Assembly: GCA_002345575.1 (NCBI GenBank)
Contig: DDVX01000003.1
Span: 120,856-184,855, forward strand
Source: Stutzerimonas stutzeri
GTDB lineage: Bacteria > Pseudomonadota > Gammaproteobacteria > Pseudomonadales > Pseudomonadaceae
Reading direction: 5' to 3'
DNA: 64,000 bases
The translations under genes were made by a program, and so were the position numbers. Under the pieces are notes generated by a model. That model ran no database searches. It saw only the letters and a list, made by a program, of their open reading frames with translations, and was not told where the DNA came from. Below are positions 1-9,942 of this stretch, in pieces (position 1 is the first letter of the stretch; each line of letters opens with the position of its first letter).

Positions 1-60
1 ACTAGCCTGAACCGCCAGCGCGCCCCAGCCTGCTACCTACTGAAAATCTGGAACCTTTGC

Positions 61-969
61 ATGCAAAGCCGTAACAACCTGCCGGGCGTGGCCAGTTCGA
101 TCGGGGCCTCGGTGCTCTTCGCCACGCTGTACTACTACACCTCGCTGCTCGAACCGTTGGATGGCCAGCAAATTTACGGCTGGCGCATCCTGCTCACCGC
201 GCCTTGCCTGGCGGTGCTTCTGCTCGGCTTCGGGCGCTGGGGGGAGGTGCGCCAGATTCTTGCGCGCCTAAGCACCGAGCCTCGTCTTTGGCTCGCATTG
301 CCGCTTTCTTCGGCACTGGTCGGGCTGCAGCTCTGGCTGTTCATGTGGGCGCCAATCAACGGTCACGGGCTGGATGTCTCGCTTGGCTATTTCCTCCTGC
401 CGCTGACTTTGGTGCTGACCGGACGCCTGGTCTTCGGCGAGGCGATCAGCCGCCTGCAACGGCTGGCCTGCGTGTTGGCGGCGGTGGGCGTGGCCAACGA
501 GCTGCTGCTGGCCTCTTCGCTGTCCTGGCCGGTGCTGGCGGTCGCACTCGGTTATCCCTGCTACTTCATCCTGCGTCGCCGAATGAATACCGCCAGCCTC
601 GGCGGCCTGTGGCTGGATCTGGTCATCAGCCTGCCGGTGGCTGCCACCTTTGCTCTGGCCGATGGCACTACCCTGCAGCACGTTATTGGCAGCTCTAGGC
701 TGCAGCTGCTGATTTTCGGGCTCGGTGCCCTGAGCGCCTTGGCGCTGGCGCTGATGATCATCGCCACGCGACTGAACCTCGCCCTGTTCGGCTTGCTCAG
801 CTACGTTGAGCCGGTGTTGCTGGTGGTCGTGTCGCTGATGCTTGGCGAGAGCATCGCCCCCGAGCAGTGGCTGACCTACGGCGCGATCTGGCTGGCGATT
901 CTGGTGCTGGTGTTCGAAGGTATAAACGCGCTACGCAGAGCAAGAGGCGTTGTTGCACCAGGCGGTTGA
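61..969 (+). CDS. EamA/RarD-like drug/metabolite transporter
   Basis: This 302-residue protein consists almost entirely of hydrophobic segments, about ten predicted membrane helices, the layout of the EamA (DMT) superfamily. The N-terminal stretch (GVASSIGASVLFATLYYYTS) and the length, close to the roughly 296 residues of E. coli RarD, suggest the RarD branch. RarD proteins are inner-membrane permeases with poorly defined substrates. The ATG at 61 is the first in-frame start; no clear Shine-Dalgarno sequence precedes it. The next gene, a chemoreceptor, starts 137 bases downstream on the same strand and is probably separate. The family is fairly sure, the substrate unknown. Confidence 0.8.
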   Translation: MQSRNNLPGVASSIGASVLFATLYYYTSLLEPLDGQQIYGWRILLTAPCLAVLLLGFGRWGEVRQILARLSTEPRLWLALPLSSALVGLQLWLFMWAPINGHGLDVSLGYFLLPLTLVLTGRLVFGEAISRLQRLACVLAAVGVANELLLASSLSWPVLAVALGYPCYFILRRRMNTASLGGLWLDLVISLPVAATFALADGTTLQHVIGSSRLQLLIFGLGALSALALALMIIATRLNLALFGLLSYVEPVLLVVVSLMLGESIAPEQWLTYGAIWLAILVLVFEGINALRRARGVVAPGG

Positions 970-1106
970 CGAATGCGACCGGTTGACCGTCTGGATAATT
1001 CCGGTATGAGAATGGCACTCGAGCGCGCTGGGTAACCGAGGTGCTCAAGCTCAAGACCCAGGGGCCGATACATCACTACCAATGTAGTCCCTCTGGGAGT
1101 TGTCAC

Positions 1107-3101
1107 ATGTTCACCATACCCACCCGGATCGCCTCACGTATGACGCTCGGCGTCCTCCTTCTGTTGTTGCTGACAGCCTTGGCGACTTTCGCCGTCATGG
1201 CCCTGGGTGGTAAGCCGAGGCTGGTCGCAACGGGGACTGCCGCTGCGGCGCAATCGGCCAGCGCGCTGGCCCGCCAGTTGGCGATACAGCTTGGTCGTAT
1301 CGAAGGCACCACCGCTGCTGTGGCGCATCTGGCTGAAGCGATGCCGAATGACGTGGCCCTGGCAGCGTCGACGCTGCCTAACCTGATCGATGCGCAAGGC
1401 GATGCGGCCATTGCCGGTGGCGGGCTGTGGCCCGAGCCGAACGCTTTCACCCCAAGCGAAGAGCGCCGCAGTTTTTTCTGGGTGCGTAACGGCAGTGGCA
1501 AACTTGAATATTCGGACGATTACAACGCGCCGCAGACGGCTGCTTATCACGCCGAGTCCTGGTACACCGAGGCGCGTTCGGCGGTGCCGGGGCGTTGTGT
1601 TTGGTCGGATGGCTATCTGGACACGGTAAGTGGCCAGGCAATGACAACCTGCAGCGTTCCTTACAGGCGCGGTGGCGCATTTGCTGGGGTCGCGACGCTC
1701 GATTTGAAGCTCGACGGCTTGGCCAGTTTTCTCGAAGAAAACGGTGGCGTGACGGGTGGCTATGCGTTTGCGTTCGACCAGGCCGGCAACCTGCTGTTCT
1801 ACCCCGGTCTGAAAGCGTCCGGCGGTTTGCCGACATTGACCGACCTGGGGCGCGAAAAACCATGGCTCAAGCCTCTAGTTGATGCCATTAGCGCGCGCAG
1901 CTTGGATGGCCAGCCAATCTTCCTGGAACAGGATGGATTGGTCGGCGGCCCGGCCTATGTGACATTGGAAACCATTCCCGGCACCGGTTGGCGGGTCGGT
2001 CTGGTCACGTCTGAGGCGAAAGTGACCGGCCTTGCCGATGAGCTGACCAGGCTGATACTTCTGTTGCTGTTGCCGCTTTTGGCGTTGCTGCTTGGCATCG
2101 CCTGGTTTGCCGGCAAGCGCTTGCTGGCGCAGCTTGAGGAAACTACCGAGCAGATCGAGCGGTTGGGGCAGGGTGGTGCTCGCGACAATTCTCAGCTGGA
2201 GATACATCGCGCCGATGAGCTTGGCGCTCTGCGCGGCGCAGTGAACCGCTATGCCGGTTCGCTACGCGATATGTTGCAGCGCATAGCCACCGAGTCGGCG
2301 AGTCTGGAGCGGCAGGCTGATGAGCTGGCGAAGCTGTCGATTGGTCTGGCCGACCGTGCCGAAGTACAACGGCAGGACAACACTCTACTGGCCACGGCGA
2401 TTACCGAGATGTCGGCCAGTGCGGCCGAGGTTGCTCAGAATACGACTGATTGCTCTGACACAGCCCGACAGTCTTTGTCGGCTGCCGAGCAGGGCCAGGG
2501 CCAGGTACGGCGCAATAGTGAGGTGATTGGCGGGTTGGCAGGTGATATCGACGACGCGGCCTCGGCGATCACTCAATTGGGCCAGGACATTGAGCGCGTC
2601 GGCGTGGTGCTGGATGTCATCAAATCCATTTCCGAGCAGACGAACCTGCTTGCCCTCAATGCCGCAATCGAGGCCGCGCGAGCTGGCGAGCAGGGCCGGG
2701 GCTTTGCGGTGGTCGCTGACGAGGTGCGTACGTTGGCGGGAAGAACCCAGAGCTCAGCCAACGAAATCCAGCAGATGATCACCCAGTTGCGCGAGGCTTC
2801 GGCCAAGGCAGTTTCGACGATGCAGTCGGGTGCCCAGCGCACCCATGATGCGGTGCAACAGGCCAACGGCGTGGCTGGCACGCTCGGCGACACGGTTACC
2901 AGCTTTGATGACATCGTGCAGCGGGCGCAGCAGATTGCCGTGGCGGCGCAGCAGCAGAGCCACGTGACGCAAGAGATCAATGAGTTGGCAGTTCGGATCC
3001 ATACCGCGAGCGAGGAAGGCGCACGTGATGCTGTCGCGCTGCGTGGGCTTGGCCAGGGCATGCTGGACATCTCGCAACGGCTGGCCGGTATGAGCCGCTA
3101 A
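1107..3101 (+). CDS. Methyl-accepting chemotaxis protein with periplasmic sensor domain
   Basis: A 664-residue chemoreceptor that would sense a ligand outside the membrane and control CheA. One N-terminal membrane helix (residues about 10-32) is followed by a periplasmic domain of about 270 residues whose WYTEARS and GWRVG motifs fit a double-Cache fold. A second helix (about 310-335), a HAMP region and a cytoplasmic signalling domain follow. The hairpin-tip signature (EQTNLLALNAAIEAARAGEQ) is intact. An open frame extends upstream to a GTG at 1041, but GGGAG at 1095-1099 sits seven bases before the ATG at 1107, and that start gives a normal N-terminal helix. The ligand is not predictable; Cache domains often bind amino acids or organic acids. 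Confidence 0.9.
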   Translation: MFTIPTRIASRMTLGVLLLLLLTALATFAVMALGGKPRLVATGTAAAAQSASALARQLAIQLGRIEGTTAAVAHLAEAMPNDVALAASTLPNLIDAQGDAAIAGGGLWPEPNAFTPSEERRSFFWVRNGSGKLEYSDDYNAPQTAAYHAESWYTEARSAVPGRCVWSDGYLDTVSGQAMTTCSVPYRRGGAFAGVATLDLKLDGLASFLEENGGVTGGYAFAFDQAGNLLFYPGLKASGGLPTLTDLGREKPWLKPLVDAISARSLDGQPIFLEQDGLVGGPAYVTLETIPGTGWRVGLVTSEAKVTGLADELTRLILLLLLPLLALLLGIAWFAGKRLLAQLEETTEQIERLGQGGARDNSQLEIHRADELGALRGAVNRYAGSLRDMLQRIATESASLERQADELAKLSIGLADRAEVQRQDNTLLATAITEMSASAAEVAQNTTDCSDTARQSLSAAEQGQGQVRRNSEVIGGLAGDIDDAASAITQLGQDIERVGVVLDVIKSISEQTNLLALNAAIEAARAGEQGRGFAVVADEVRTLAGRTQSSANEIQQMITQLREASAKAVSTMQSGAQRTHDAVQQANGVAGTLGDTVTSFDDIVQRAQQIAVAAQQQSHVTQEINELAVRIHTASEEGARDAVALRGLGQGMLDISQRLAGMSR

Positions 3102-3116
3102 CCGGCGACGTTGGAT

Positions 3117-3138
3117 CAGGCCGTGATATCGCGGCCTG
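3117..3138 (+). terminator. Hairpin after chemoreceptor gene
   Basis: A 7-bp GC-rich stem (CAGGCCG at 3117-3123 with CGGCCTG at 3132-3138) lies 15 bases after the chemoreceptor stop codon. No T-run follows, so intrinsic termination is only possible. The rest of the 283-base gap to the MHYT gene holds only a small hairpin (GATAGC/GCTATC, 3270-3286). Confidence 0.3.
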
Positions 3139-3384
3139 TAACGAGCCGTGCGGAGCAACAAGCTTGAATTACATTAACTGGCGAAACCTGCGCCAACGAG
3201 GCATGAAAATCAACCGTCTGTCGCCGTGATTCACTCACTGCTGCCCTACAGCCCGCGTCGCATCGTCGCGATAGCTATGTGCTATCATCGCATTGCGCTT
3301 TTCAATCTATCAGGCCTGAGCAAACCGCTAGAATCCTGACGCTATTTTCTGCGGTAGCCCCCGCGAGGGGCCTAGAAGAAACTC

Positions 3385-5448
3385 ATGTATCGGATTTTCA
3401 GCTGTATCACTGAGCTGCATCACCCCGGGTTTGTGATCATGGCTGCGTTGTTATGTGTCATGGGGGCGGGCATCACTCTGCGGCTTTATCGCCGCGCGCA
3501 AGAAACTCAAGGCGTGCAGCGGGTCGGTTGGTGTGTGCTCAGCGCCGGCACGGCGGGTTCGACGATTTGGTCGACGCACTTCATCGCGATGCTTGGTTAT
3601 CGCCCCAATGTGCCCATCGAACTCGACCCTGGGCTTACCTCGTTATCGCTGCTGGTCGCCATGTTTGGCGCATCGGCAGGCCTGATGCTGGCGATCTTGC
3701 CACGCTGGCGGCTGGCACCAGCCATTGGCGGGGCAGTGTGCGGCCTGGGCATTTCGGCGATGCACTATCTCGGCATGCTGGCCTACCGCGTGCAGGGGCT
3801 GGTGAGCTGGGATCATGGCTACGTGTTCGTTTCGATATTGCTCGCAACCGGACTTAGCGCGTTCGCGTTCCAGCTGGCCCATAGCGCCAACAAGCTCAAG
3901 TGGCATCGTCACCCGGCATTGTTTCTTTCCCTTGCCATCGTCTCGCTGCATTTCACCGGTATGGCTGGCTTCGGTGTCTCGCCCGTGCTGGTGGAGCATG
4001 CCGTGACCAATCCTCCCGCGCTGCAGGCTTTGGCCTTTGCCGTGGGCGGAGTGACGCTGCTTATCTTCGGCGCTGGCGTGGCGAGCTACCTGATTGACGA
4101 TAGCGTCAGGCTGGAGTCGCTCACGCGCTTTAAATACCTGGCCATGTATGACGGGCTGACCGGCCTGCCCAACCGCGAGAGCTTCAGTCGCCATTTGGAC
4201 CTGTCGCTAAGCCAGGCGCAAAAAAGTGGCGAACGGGTGGGGCTTCTGTTCATCGATCTGGACGGCTTCAAGGCGGTAAACGATCTACACGGACATGCGG
4301 CTGGCGATCAGGTGCTGCAGCAGCTCGGCCAGCGTTTCAGTGCCTTGAGCGATGAGCGCATCTATCCGGTGCGCCTCTCCGGTGACGAGTTTGCGGTGGT
4401 GTTGCGCCTGCAGAGCAAGGTTGCGCTCGAAGCGTTCGTCGAGCGGTTGCAGGCCTCGATTGGCGAGCCAATGGAGACCTCGTTCGGGTTGTTCAATCTT
4501 GGTGCAAGCATTGGTGGCGCTGTCTACCCGCAGGATGCGAGTTCCAGGGAAAGCCTGCTCAGCAACGCTGATCTGGCCATGTATCGCGCCAAGGGCGAGC
4601 TCGGCCGGCAGGTGTGTTTCTACGAGCCGGAGATGGATGAGCGGGTGCGTCTGCGCAAGTCTCTTGCGAGCGACCTGCGCGCAGCCATCGAGGAGAATCA
4701 GCTGCAGGTGCATTACCAGTTGCAGACCGACCTTGCCAGCGGGCATGTCCGCGGCTACGAGGCTCTACTGCGCTGGAAACATCCGACGCGGGGCGATATT
4801 TCACCCGTTGAGTTCATTCCGCTTGCCGAACGTGATACGACCATTCTGGCCCTCGGCGAATGGGTACTGCGCAGGGCTTGCCAGGATGCAGCATCCTGGA
4901 CTCAGCCCTTGAGCGTCGCGGTCAATGTATCGCCCATGCAGTTCATTTATGACGACCTTGCGAGCCTGGTGCGGCGGGTTCTGGATGACACCGGCCTGGC
5001 GCCCGCACGTCTGGAGCTGGAACTGACCGAATCGAGCATCTTCGCCGACCGTGACAAGGCGTTGGCGATGCTAACGTGTATCAAGGAAATGGGCGTCAGC
5101 ATCGCCCTGGATGATTTCGGCACCGGTTATTCATCGCTGGATATCCTGCGTGCCTTCCCGTTCGACAAGATCAAGACGGACCGCTCCTTTATGCCGACTA
5201 TCGAGGAAGACCCTCAAGCCCGGGCGATCATCTCCGCCGTGTTGGCGCTGGGGCGTAGCTTGAATATTCCGGTCTTGGCAGAAGGCATCGAAACGCCCGG
5301 TCAGCTCGAACTGCTTCGCAGCATGGGCTGTGCAGCCGTGCAGGGCTTTTATCTCGGTAAGCCCAAGCCGATGTCGGTGCTGGTCGAGGCGGGGCAAATC
5401 TCCCTGTTGTCCGACAGGCTGGCCCCCACGCCGTCGTTCACGGCCTGA
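3385..5448 (+). CDS. MHYT-GGDEF-EAL membrane cyclic-di-GMP protein
   Basis: A 687-residue protein with three modules. The N-terminal 230 residues form seven membrane helices carrying three MHYT-type motifs (HFIAMLGY near 65, MHYLGMLAY near 126, LHFTGMAGF near 189); this module is thought to bind copper and to sense a gas or redox signal. A GGDEF domain (about 250-410) follows with SGDEF in place of GGDEF at 332-336. The C-terminal EAL domain keeps EALLR (459-463) and DDFGTGYSSLD. The EAL half therefore looks able to hydrolyse cyclic-di-GMP; SGDEF variants can be active or only bind GTP. A hybrid kinase gene converges on it from the right. Confidence 0.93.
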   Translation: MYRIFSCITELHHPGFVIMAALLCVMGAGITLRLYRRAQETQGVQRVGWCVLSAGTAGSTIWSTHFIAMLGYRPNVPIELDPGLTSLSLLVAMFGASAGLMLAILPRWRLAPAIGGAVCGLGISAMHYLGMLAYRVQGLVSWDHGYVFVSILLATGLSAFAFQLAHSANKLKWHRHPALFLSLAIVSLHFTGMAGFGVSPVLVEHAVTNPPALQALAFAVGGVTLLIFGAGVASYLIDDSVRLESLTRFKYLAMYDGLTGLPNRESFSRHLDLSLSQAQKSGERVGLLFIDLDGFKAVNDLHGHAAGDQVLQQLGQRFSALSDERIYPVRLSGDEFAVVLRLQSKVALEAFVERLQASIGEPMETSFGLFNLGASIGGAVYPQDASSRESLLSNADLAMYRAKGELGRQVCFYEPEMDERVRLRKSLASDLRAAIEENQLQVHYQLQTDLASGHVRGYEALLRWKHPTRGDISPVEFIPLAERDTTILALGEWVLRRACQDAASWTQPLSVAVNVSPMQFIYDDLASLVRRVLDDTGLAPARLELELTESSIFADRDKALAMLTCIKEMGVSIALDDFGTGYSSLDILRAFPFDKIKTDRSFMPTIEEDPQARAIISAVLALGRSLNIPVLAEGIETPGQLELLRSMGCAAVQGFYLGKPKPMSVLVEAGQISLLSDRLAPTPSFTA

Positions 5449-5487
5449 TGGCAAACGCCCCGCGCGGCTGAGGCCGAGTCTGAAAAA

Positions 5488-7530
5488 CTACTCGGCATTG
5501 ACCAGAGCGTTGACGTGCGACGCCAGCGCATCCAGCGCGAAGGGCTTGGTGAGCACACCCGTCGAAGGCTCCAGGTGGCTATTGCCGAGGACGTGGCTTT
5601 GGGCGTATCCGGTGATGAACAGTACCGGCAGGTCGGGTTTGGACTGGCGGGCGATATCAGCCATTTGCCTGCCATTGATGGCCCCGGGAAGGCCTACATC
5701 GGTAATCAGCAGGTGGATGGGCGCGCTGGAGTTCAACAGCAGCAGGCCGACGTTGCTGTCAGCGGCTTCGATCACTTCATACCCCATGCCGGTCAGCAAT
5801 TCGACCACCAGCTGCCGGATCGAGGATTCGTCCTCCACGACAAGAACCGTCTTTCCGGGTGCAGCCTGTCTTGAGTCGGATGCAGGCTCGGAGTAGACAG
5901 AGTCCGGAAGCTCTACCGCGTGATGAGGCAGGTACAGAAACACCGTGCTGCCCTTGCCAACTTCAGAGCGAATCTTGAGCTGCCCACCCGATTGCTGGGC
6001 AAAGCCGTAGATCATCGAGAGCCCGAGCCCGGAACCAGCCCCTACCGGCTTGGTAGAAAAGAATGGCTCGAACGCGCGTGCCATAACTTCCGGGCTCATA
6101 CCGAAGCCCGTGTCGGAAATGCAAATTGCCAGGTATTCACCGGCAGCGAGTTCTGCGTCCAACTCATCAGCTTCCAGATGCGCGTTGAAGGTTTCGATAA
6201 GAATGCTGCCGCCATCGGGCATGGCGTCGCGCGAGTTGATGCACAGGTTCAGTAACGCATTTTCCACTTGCGCCGGGTCCAGGAGGGAAGGCCACAGGTC
6301 ATTGGCCAAACGAACCTTGATATCGATCGAAGGCCCTACCGACTGGCGAAGCAACTCTTCCATTCCACTGATCAGTTCATTGACGTCGGTTGGAACCGGA
6401 GCCAGGTTCTGCCGGCGGGAAAAGGCCAACAACCGATGCGTCAGCGCCGCAGCTCGTTGCGTCGCGCCTTGGGCAATCGCTAGATAACGTTCGATATCCA
6501 CATGTCTTCCCTGGGCAAGGCGCATCTTCGCCAACTCCAGGCTGCCGCTGATGCCGGCAAGAAGATTGTTGAAGTCGTGCGCAATCCCGCCGGTTAATTG
6601 CCCCACAGCTTCCATCTTCTGCGATTGCCGCATGGCCGCTTCAGCCGCCTCGCGCTCAGCAATGGCGTCCGCGACGCGCTCCTCCAGAGTGCGGTTCAGC
6701 TCCTGAAGTGCAGCTTCCGCATCCTTGCGAGCGGTCACGTCTATGGAGGAGCCAATCAAGCCCATCACTTCGCCCGATTCGTCCAGTAGCGGCGCTTTGA
6801 CGGAAAGCCATACGGCGGTAGTGCCGTCAGGTTTGCTGACGTATTCCTCAATCTGCTCGGCTTTGCCGCCGTGCATGATGCGCTGGTCCGTCTCCATGAC
6901 CTTGCGGGCCTGGGCCTTGTCATCGAGAAATTCCAGATCGGTTTTGCCGATATAGAAGCTAGGCGGCTTGCCGATCAGCTGGGTGGTGCCGGTGTTGGCC
7001 ACCAACATGCGGCCTTCTAGATCCTTCGCGTAGACAACACCAGGTACGGCCGCTGAAAAGTTCTTCAGCAGGCTGGAGATTCGGTCGCGCTCGGCTTCCG
7101 CCGATTTGCGTTGCTCGATATCCAGAAGCACGCCGGGAAAGCGAACGGCATTGCCTGCGGAATCCAGCTCGACCCGGCCATTGGCTTCGATCCAGCGGTA
7201 GATGCCATCGCTCTGTAAAACCCGGTATTCGCATCGATAAGGCCCGCCGCGCCTTATGGCTTCAACGATATCGGCTTTAACCCGCTCCTGGTCATGAGGG
7301 TGTATCGAGGCGGCCGCCTCGGCAAATGAGAGCCCAGTCGTACATTGCTCAAACGGCACACCGAAGGTACGAGCAAAGCGCTCGTCGGCAAAGATGTTGT
7401 CGTTAGGAATGTCCCAGACCCAAGTGCCCACTATCGCGCCGGCATCCAGGGCCAATTGAATACGCTCGGATTCGTCGAGAACGGCGGCCGTTGGGTACGC
7501 CGGTTTACCTTTCGCTGGAAAAACATTCAT
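5488..7530 (-). CDS. PAS-PAS hybrid sensor histidine kinase with receiver domain
   Basis: A 680-residue soluble hybrid kinase with no membrane helix. Two PAS/PAC domains occupy about 25-145 and 150-272, followed by a short coiled linker, a HisKA dimerisation domain (phospho-acceptor His318 in GGIAHDFNN), a HATPase_c domain (NLCINSRDAMPDGG, GLGLSMIYG) and a C-terminal receiver with phospho-acceptor Asp611 (LLITDVGLPG). The HDFNN phosphobox and NSRDAM box are typical of the large soluble PAS-kinase family common in Pseudomonas. No separate output regulator lies beside it, so the receiver may pass the phosphate to a distant phosphotransfer protein. The neighbouring cyclic-di-GMP gene is a possible but unproven functional partner. 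Confidence 0.92.
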   Translation of the reverse strand: MNVFPAKGKPAYPTAAVLDESERIQLALDAGAIVGTWVWDIPNDNIFADERFARTFGVPFEQCTTGLSFAEAAASIHPHDQERVKADIVEAIRRGGPYRCEYRVLQSDGIYRWIEANGRVELDSAGNAVRFPGVLLDIEQRKSAEAERDRISSLLKNFSAAVPGVVYAKDLEGRMLVANTGTTQLIGKPPSFYIGKTDLEFLDDKAQARKVMETDQRIMHGGKAEQIEEYVSKPDGTTAVWLSVKAPLLDESGEVMGLIGSSIDVTARKDAEAALQELNRTLEERVADAIAEREAAEAAMRQSQKMEAVGQLTGGIAHDFNNLLAGISGSLELAKMRLAQGRHVDIERYLAIAQGATQRAAALTHRLLAFSRRQNLAPVPTDVNELISGMEELLRQSVGPSIDIKVRLANDLWPSLLDPAQVENALLNLCINSRDAMPDGGSILIETFNAHLEADELDAELAAGEYLAICISDTGFGMSPEVMARAFEPFFSTKPVGAGSGLGLSMIYGFAQQSGGQLKIRSEVGKGSTVFLYLPHHAVELPDSVYSEPASDSRQAAPGKTVLVVEDESSIRQLVVELLTGMGYEVIEAADSNVGLLLLNSSAPIHLLITDVGLPGAINGRQMADIARQSKPDLPVLFITGYAQSHVLGNSHLEPSTGVLTKPFALDALASHVNALVNAE

Positions 7531-7817
7531 AGAGCGATCATTGCATCAATAAGCGGCCAGAACTCAGAGAGCGGCAGGATGGATAATGTTTCATTTGGCT
7601 AGAAAAAGTGAGACGGCTGGCGATCTGAATAGTGCGGATTATTGTCCGGACGAGGCGGGCGAAAAAGGGCGCTTTCGCAAGAAGTGCACATTTTGCTTCG
7701 TCTGCTGACTTATCACATAGGTATAAAAAGCCTTCCTACAGAATCTCTGTTAACTACCAGCTGTATGTTAGTTTCGCTTTTCAGGTTTTATGAATGCCTC
7801 AACCGTGAGTTGCGCCC

Positions 7818-8483
7818 ATGACTCAGTCTCACTCCCCGGACGGAACAGCAACCTCGCGTACAGCGCGTGGCAGGCGAGTTCGCTTGTCCGCTGAAATGCG
7901 GCGTCAGCAGATCCTCGAAGCGGCATTGCAGGAGTTCAGCAGCGTCGGCTTTGAAGGTGCCACAGTGGAGCGTATTTCGCGGCGCGTCGGCCTGACCAAG
8001 GCAGGCCTGTATGCCCACTTCTCCAGCAAGAGCGAGATGCTTGAAGCGTTATTCGCCACCACGATGTTCTCCCCTGCCAAGCAGAATCACTGGCCGTGGG
8101 CTGAGGGCGTATCGCTCGAAGACATGGTTGACCGTTTTCTGGATATGGCCTACGCGGCCATCGACGAGCCGCACACGCGTGCAATCTTCCGCCTGCTGCT
8201 CAGCGAAAGCGCCCGATCCCCCGAGCTGTTTCGCGACTGGTACGGGCGCATGGTGCGGCCTCATGCTGTGCGTCGTCAGGCTGAGCTCGATGAGTGCATC
8301 GCCGGTGGCGTGATCGCCGATAACGCCGTTTCGAGAAAGTTTCCGCTGGTTTCCGCACCGGTACTGATCGCGTTGCTTGCCCAACTGATGCTGAGCGATG
8401 AAGTCGCCGAGCAGGAAGTGGCCGAGATTCGAAGCGCGCACCGGGAAATGTTGCTGATCCTGCTTGCCCCGCGAGGTCACTGA
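7818..8483 (+). CDS. TetR-family regulator of the RND efflux operon
   Basis: A 221-residue regulator with an N-terminal TetR helix-turn-helix (about residues 28-75; RRQQILEAALQEF and TKAGLYAHFSSKSEML) and a C-terminal ligand-binding domain resembling TetR_C of AefR-type regulators. Its TGA shares one base with the ATG of the outer-membrane factor gene (TGATG at 8481-8485), so regulator and pump are co-transcribed and probably translationally coupled. TetR repressors of pumps are more often divergent. The gene would then be autoregulated together with the pump. The Shine-Dalgarno sequence is weak (GTGAG). The 287 bases upstream hold the shared promoter region, in which I see no clear operator. 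Confidence 0.9.
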   Translation: MTQSHSPDGTATSRTARGRRVRLSAEMRRQQILEAALQEFSSVGFEGATVERISRRVGLTKAGLYAHFSSKSEMLEALFATTMFSPAKQNHWPWAEGVSLEDMVDRFLDMAYAAIDEPHTRAIFRLLLSESARSPELFRDWYGRMVRPHAVRRQAELDECIAGGVIADNAVSRKFPLVSAPVLIALLAQLMLSDEVAEQEVAEIRSAHREMLLILLAPRGH

Positions 8484-9928
8484 TGGGTTTACCTCGTTCT
8501 GTATTGTTGGCGTCGCGTCCGCTGTTGCTGGCCACCATGGTCCTCCTCGGCTCGTGCGCCAGCGTGCAGCGGGAGCCTGCGCATGTGCCGTTCACGCTTC
8601 CCCCAGAATTTGTTGCTGCCGATCAGACTGTCCACTCATCGGTGGATTTGTGGTGGCGTGATTTTGGCGATGCACGCCTCGATGCCTTCGTGGATACGGC
8701 TCTGGAGAAGAATCCGGGGCTGGCGCAGGCGCTGGCACGTACACGCATCGCCGAAGCGCAGGCACGCTTGAATCGTGCCGATCAGTTGCCGCAAGTCGGG
8801 CTCGGCGCGGGTGCCGCTCGACAACGTCAGAACATGCCGGATCCGCTAACCGGCGAAAACGCCCAGGTGATCAGCAATAACTACGACGTCGCCGTCGATG
8901 TGAGCTGGGAGCTTGACCTCTGGGGGCGGCTGGCAGCGCTCAGCGCCTCGGCTCGCGCTGATTATCTGGCCAGTACCGAGCAGCTGCGGGCGGCTCGTCA
9001 GTCCGTGGCGGCGCAGGCGGTGCAGCTATATTTCCAGATCGTCCACGCCCAGGCTCAGGTCGAGCTTTCCGAGCGAACCGTTGCCGCACTGGACGAGATG
9101 GCCCGGCAGATCAACAACCGCGTCGCCATTGGCATCACCTCACCGGCTGACGGCATGCTCGCCGATGCCAACCTGGAATCGGCCCGCGCCGGGTTGGAGC
9201 AGCGCCGCGAGTCGCTGCAGCGCAATCTGCGCGAACTGCAGGTACTGATGGGTGAGTACCCCTCGGGCAATGTTGGGACTGCGCAGGTATTGCCGTCTGT
9301 TCCGGCAGTCCCGGCCAGCGGCGTTCCAAGCGAGTTGCTGGCCCGTCGCCCGGACGTGCGTGCCGCCGAGCTGAGCCTGCAGAGCGCCGGTTACCGATTG
9401 GGCGCAGCAGAGCGTTCCTTTCTGCCGTCGCTGTCACTGACCGGTTCGGCCGGCTACGGCGCCAGCGAATTCGCCGAGCTGTTCAACGGCGGCAATCTGC
9501 TCTGGTCGATTGCCGGCCGTGCGTTGCAGCCGGTGTTTCAGGGCGGACGCCTGGTGGCGCAGGTGGATATCTCCGAGGGTCAGCGTGACGAGGCGCTGAA
9601 TGCCTACGCCGAAACGGCTCTGACCGCACTTTCCGAAGTTGAGAGTGCGCTGGCCGTCGACTCGCTGCTGGATCGGCGTGAAACGGCCCTGGACGCCTCG
9701 GCCGGCTCCGCGGAGGACGCGGTCACGGTGTCGCTCAACCGTTATCGGCAGGGCATCGACCCCTTCCTCAACGTGCTGGAGAGCCAGCAACGCGCCCTCG
9801 ACGGGCGCAGCGCTCAGATCAGCGCGCGCCTTGCCCGCCTGGAAAACCGCATCGCCCTCTACCTCGCCCTGGGCGGTGGTTTCGAGAACACGCCACCCGT
9901 GCCCGCGGCCACGCCGCCCGCACCCTGA
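8483..9928 (+). CDS. RND efflux outer-membrane factor lipoprotein (NodT/OprM family)
   Basis: A 481-residue TolC-superfamily protein that forms the outer-membrane exit duct of a tripartite pump. The N-terminus is a lipoprotein signal with lipobox LLGSC (Cys25). Two repeated OEP domains follow, recognisable by WWRDFGD, VDVSWELDLWGRL, ARRPDVRAAE and the second-repeat helices near the C-terminus. It is the second gene of the TetR-OMF-adaptor-permease operon, with 14 bases to the adaptor gene. Carrying its own outer-membrane factor means this pump need not borrow OprM or TolC. Confidence 0.93.
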   Translation: MGLPRSVLLASRPLLLATMVLLGSCASVQREPAHVPFTLPPEFVAADQTVHSSVDLWWRDFGDARLDAFVDTALEKNPGLAQALARTRIAEAQARLNRADQLPQVGLGAGAARQRQNMPDPLTGENAQVISNNYDVAVDVSWELDLWGRLAALSASARADYLASTEQLRAARQSVAAQAVQLYFQIVHAQAQVELSERTVAALDEMARQINNRVAIGITSPADGMLADANLESARAGLEQRRESLQRNLRELQVLMGEYPSGNVGTAQVLPSVPAVPASGVPSELLARRPDVRAAELSLQSAGYRLGAAERSFLPSLSLTGSAGYGASEFAELFNGGNLLWSIAGRALQPVFQGGRLVAQVDISEGQRDEALNAYAETALTALSEVESALAVDSLLDRRETALDASAGSAEDAVTVSLNRYRQGIDPFLNVLESQQRALDGRSAQISARLARLENRIALYLALGGGFENTPPVPAATPPAP

Positions 9929-9942
9929 CGATAAGCACAAGC

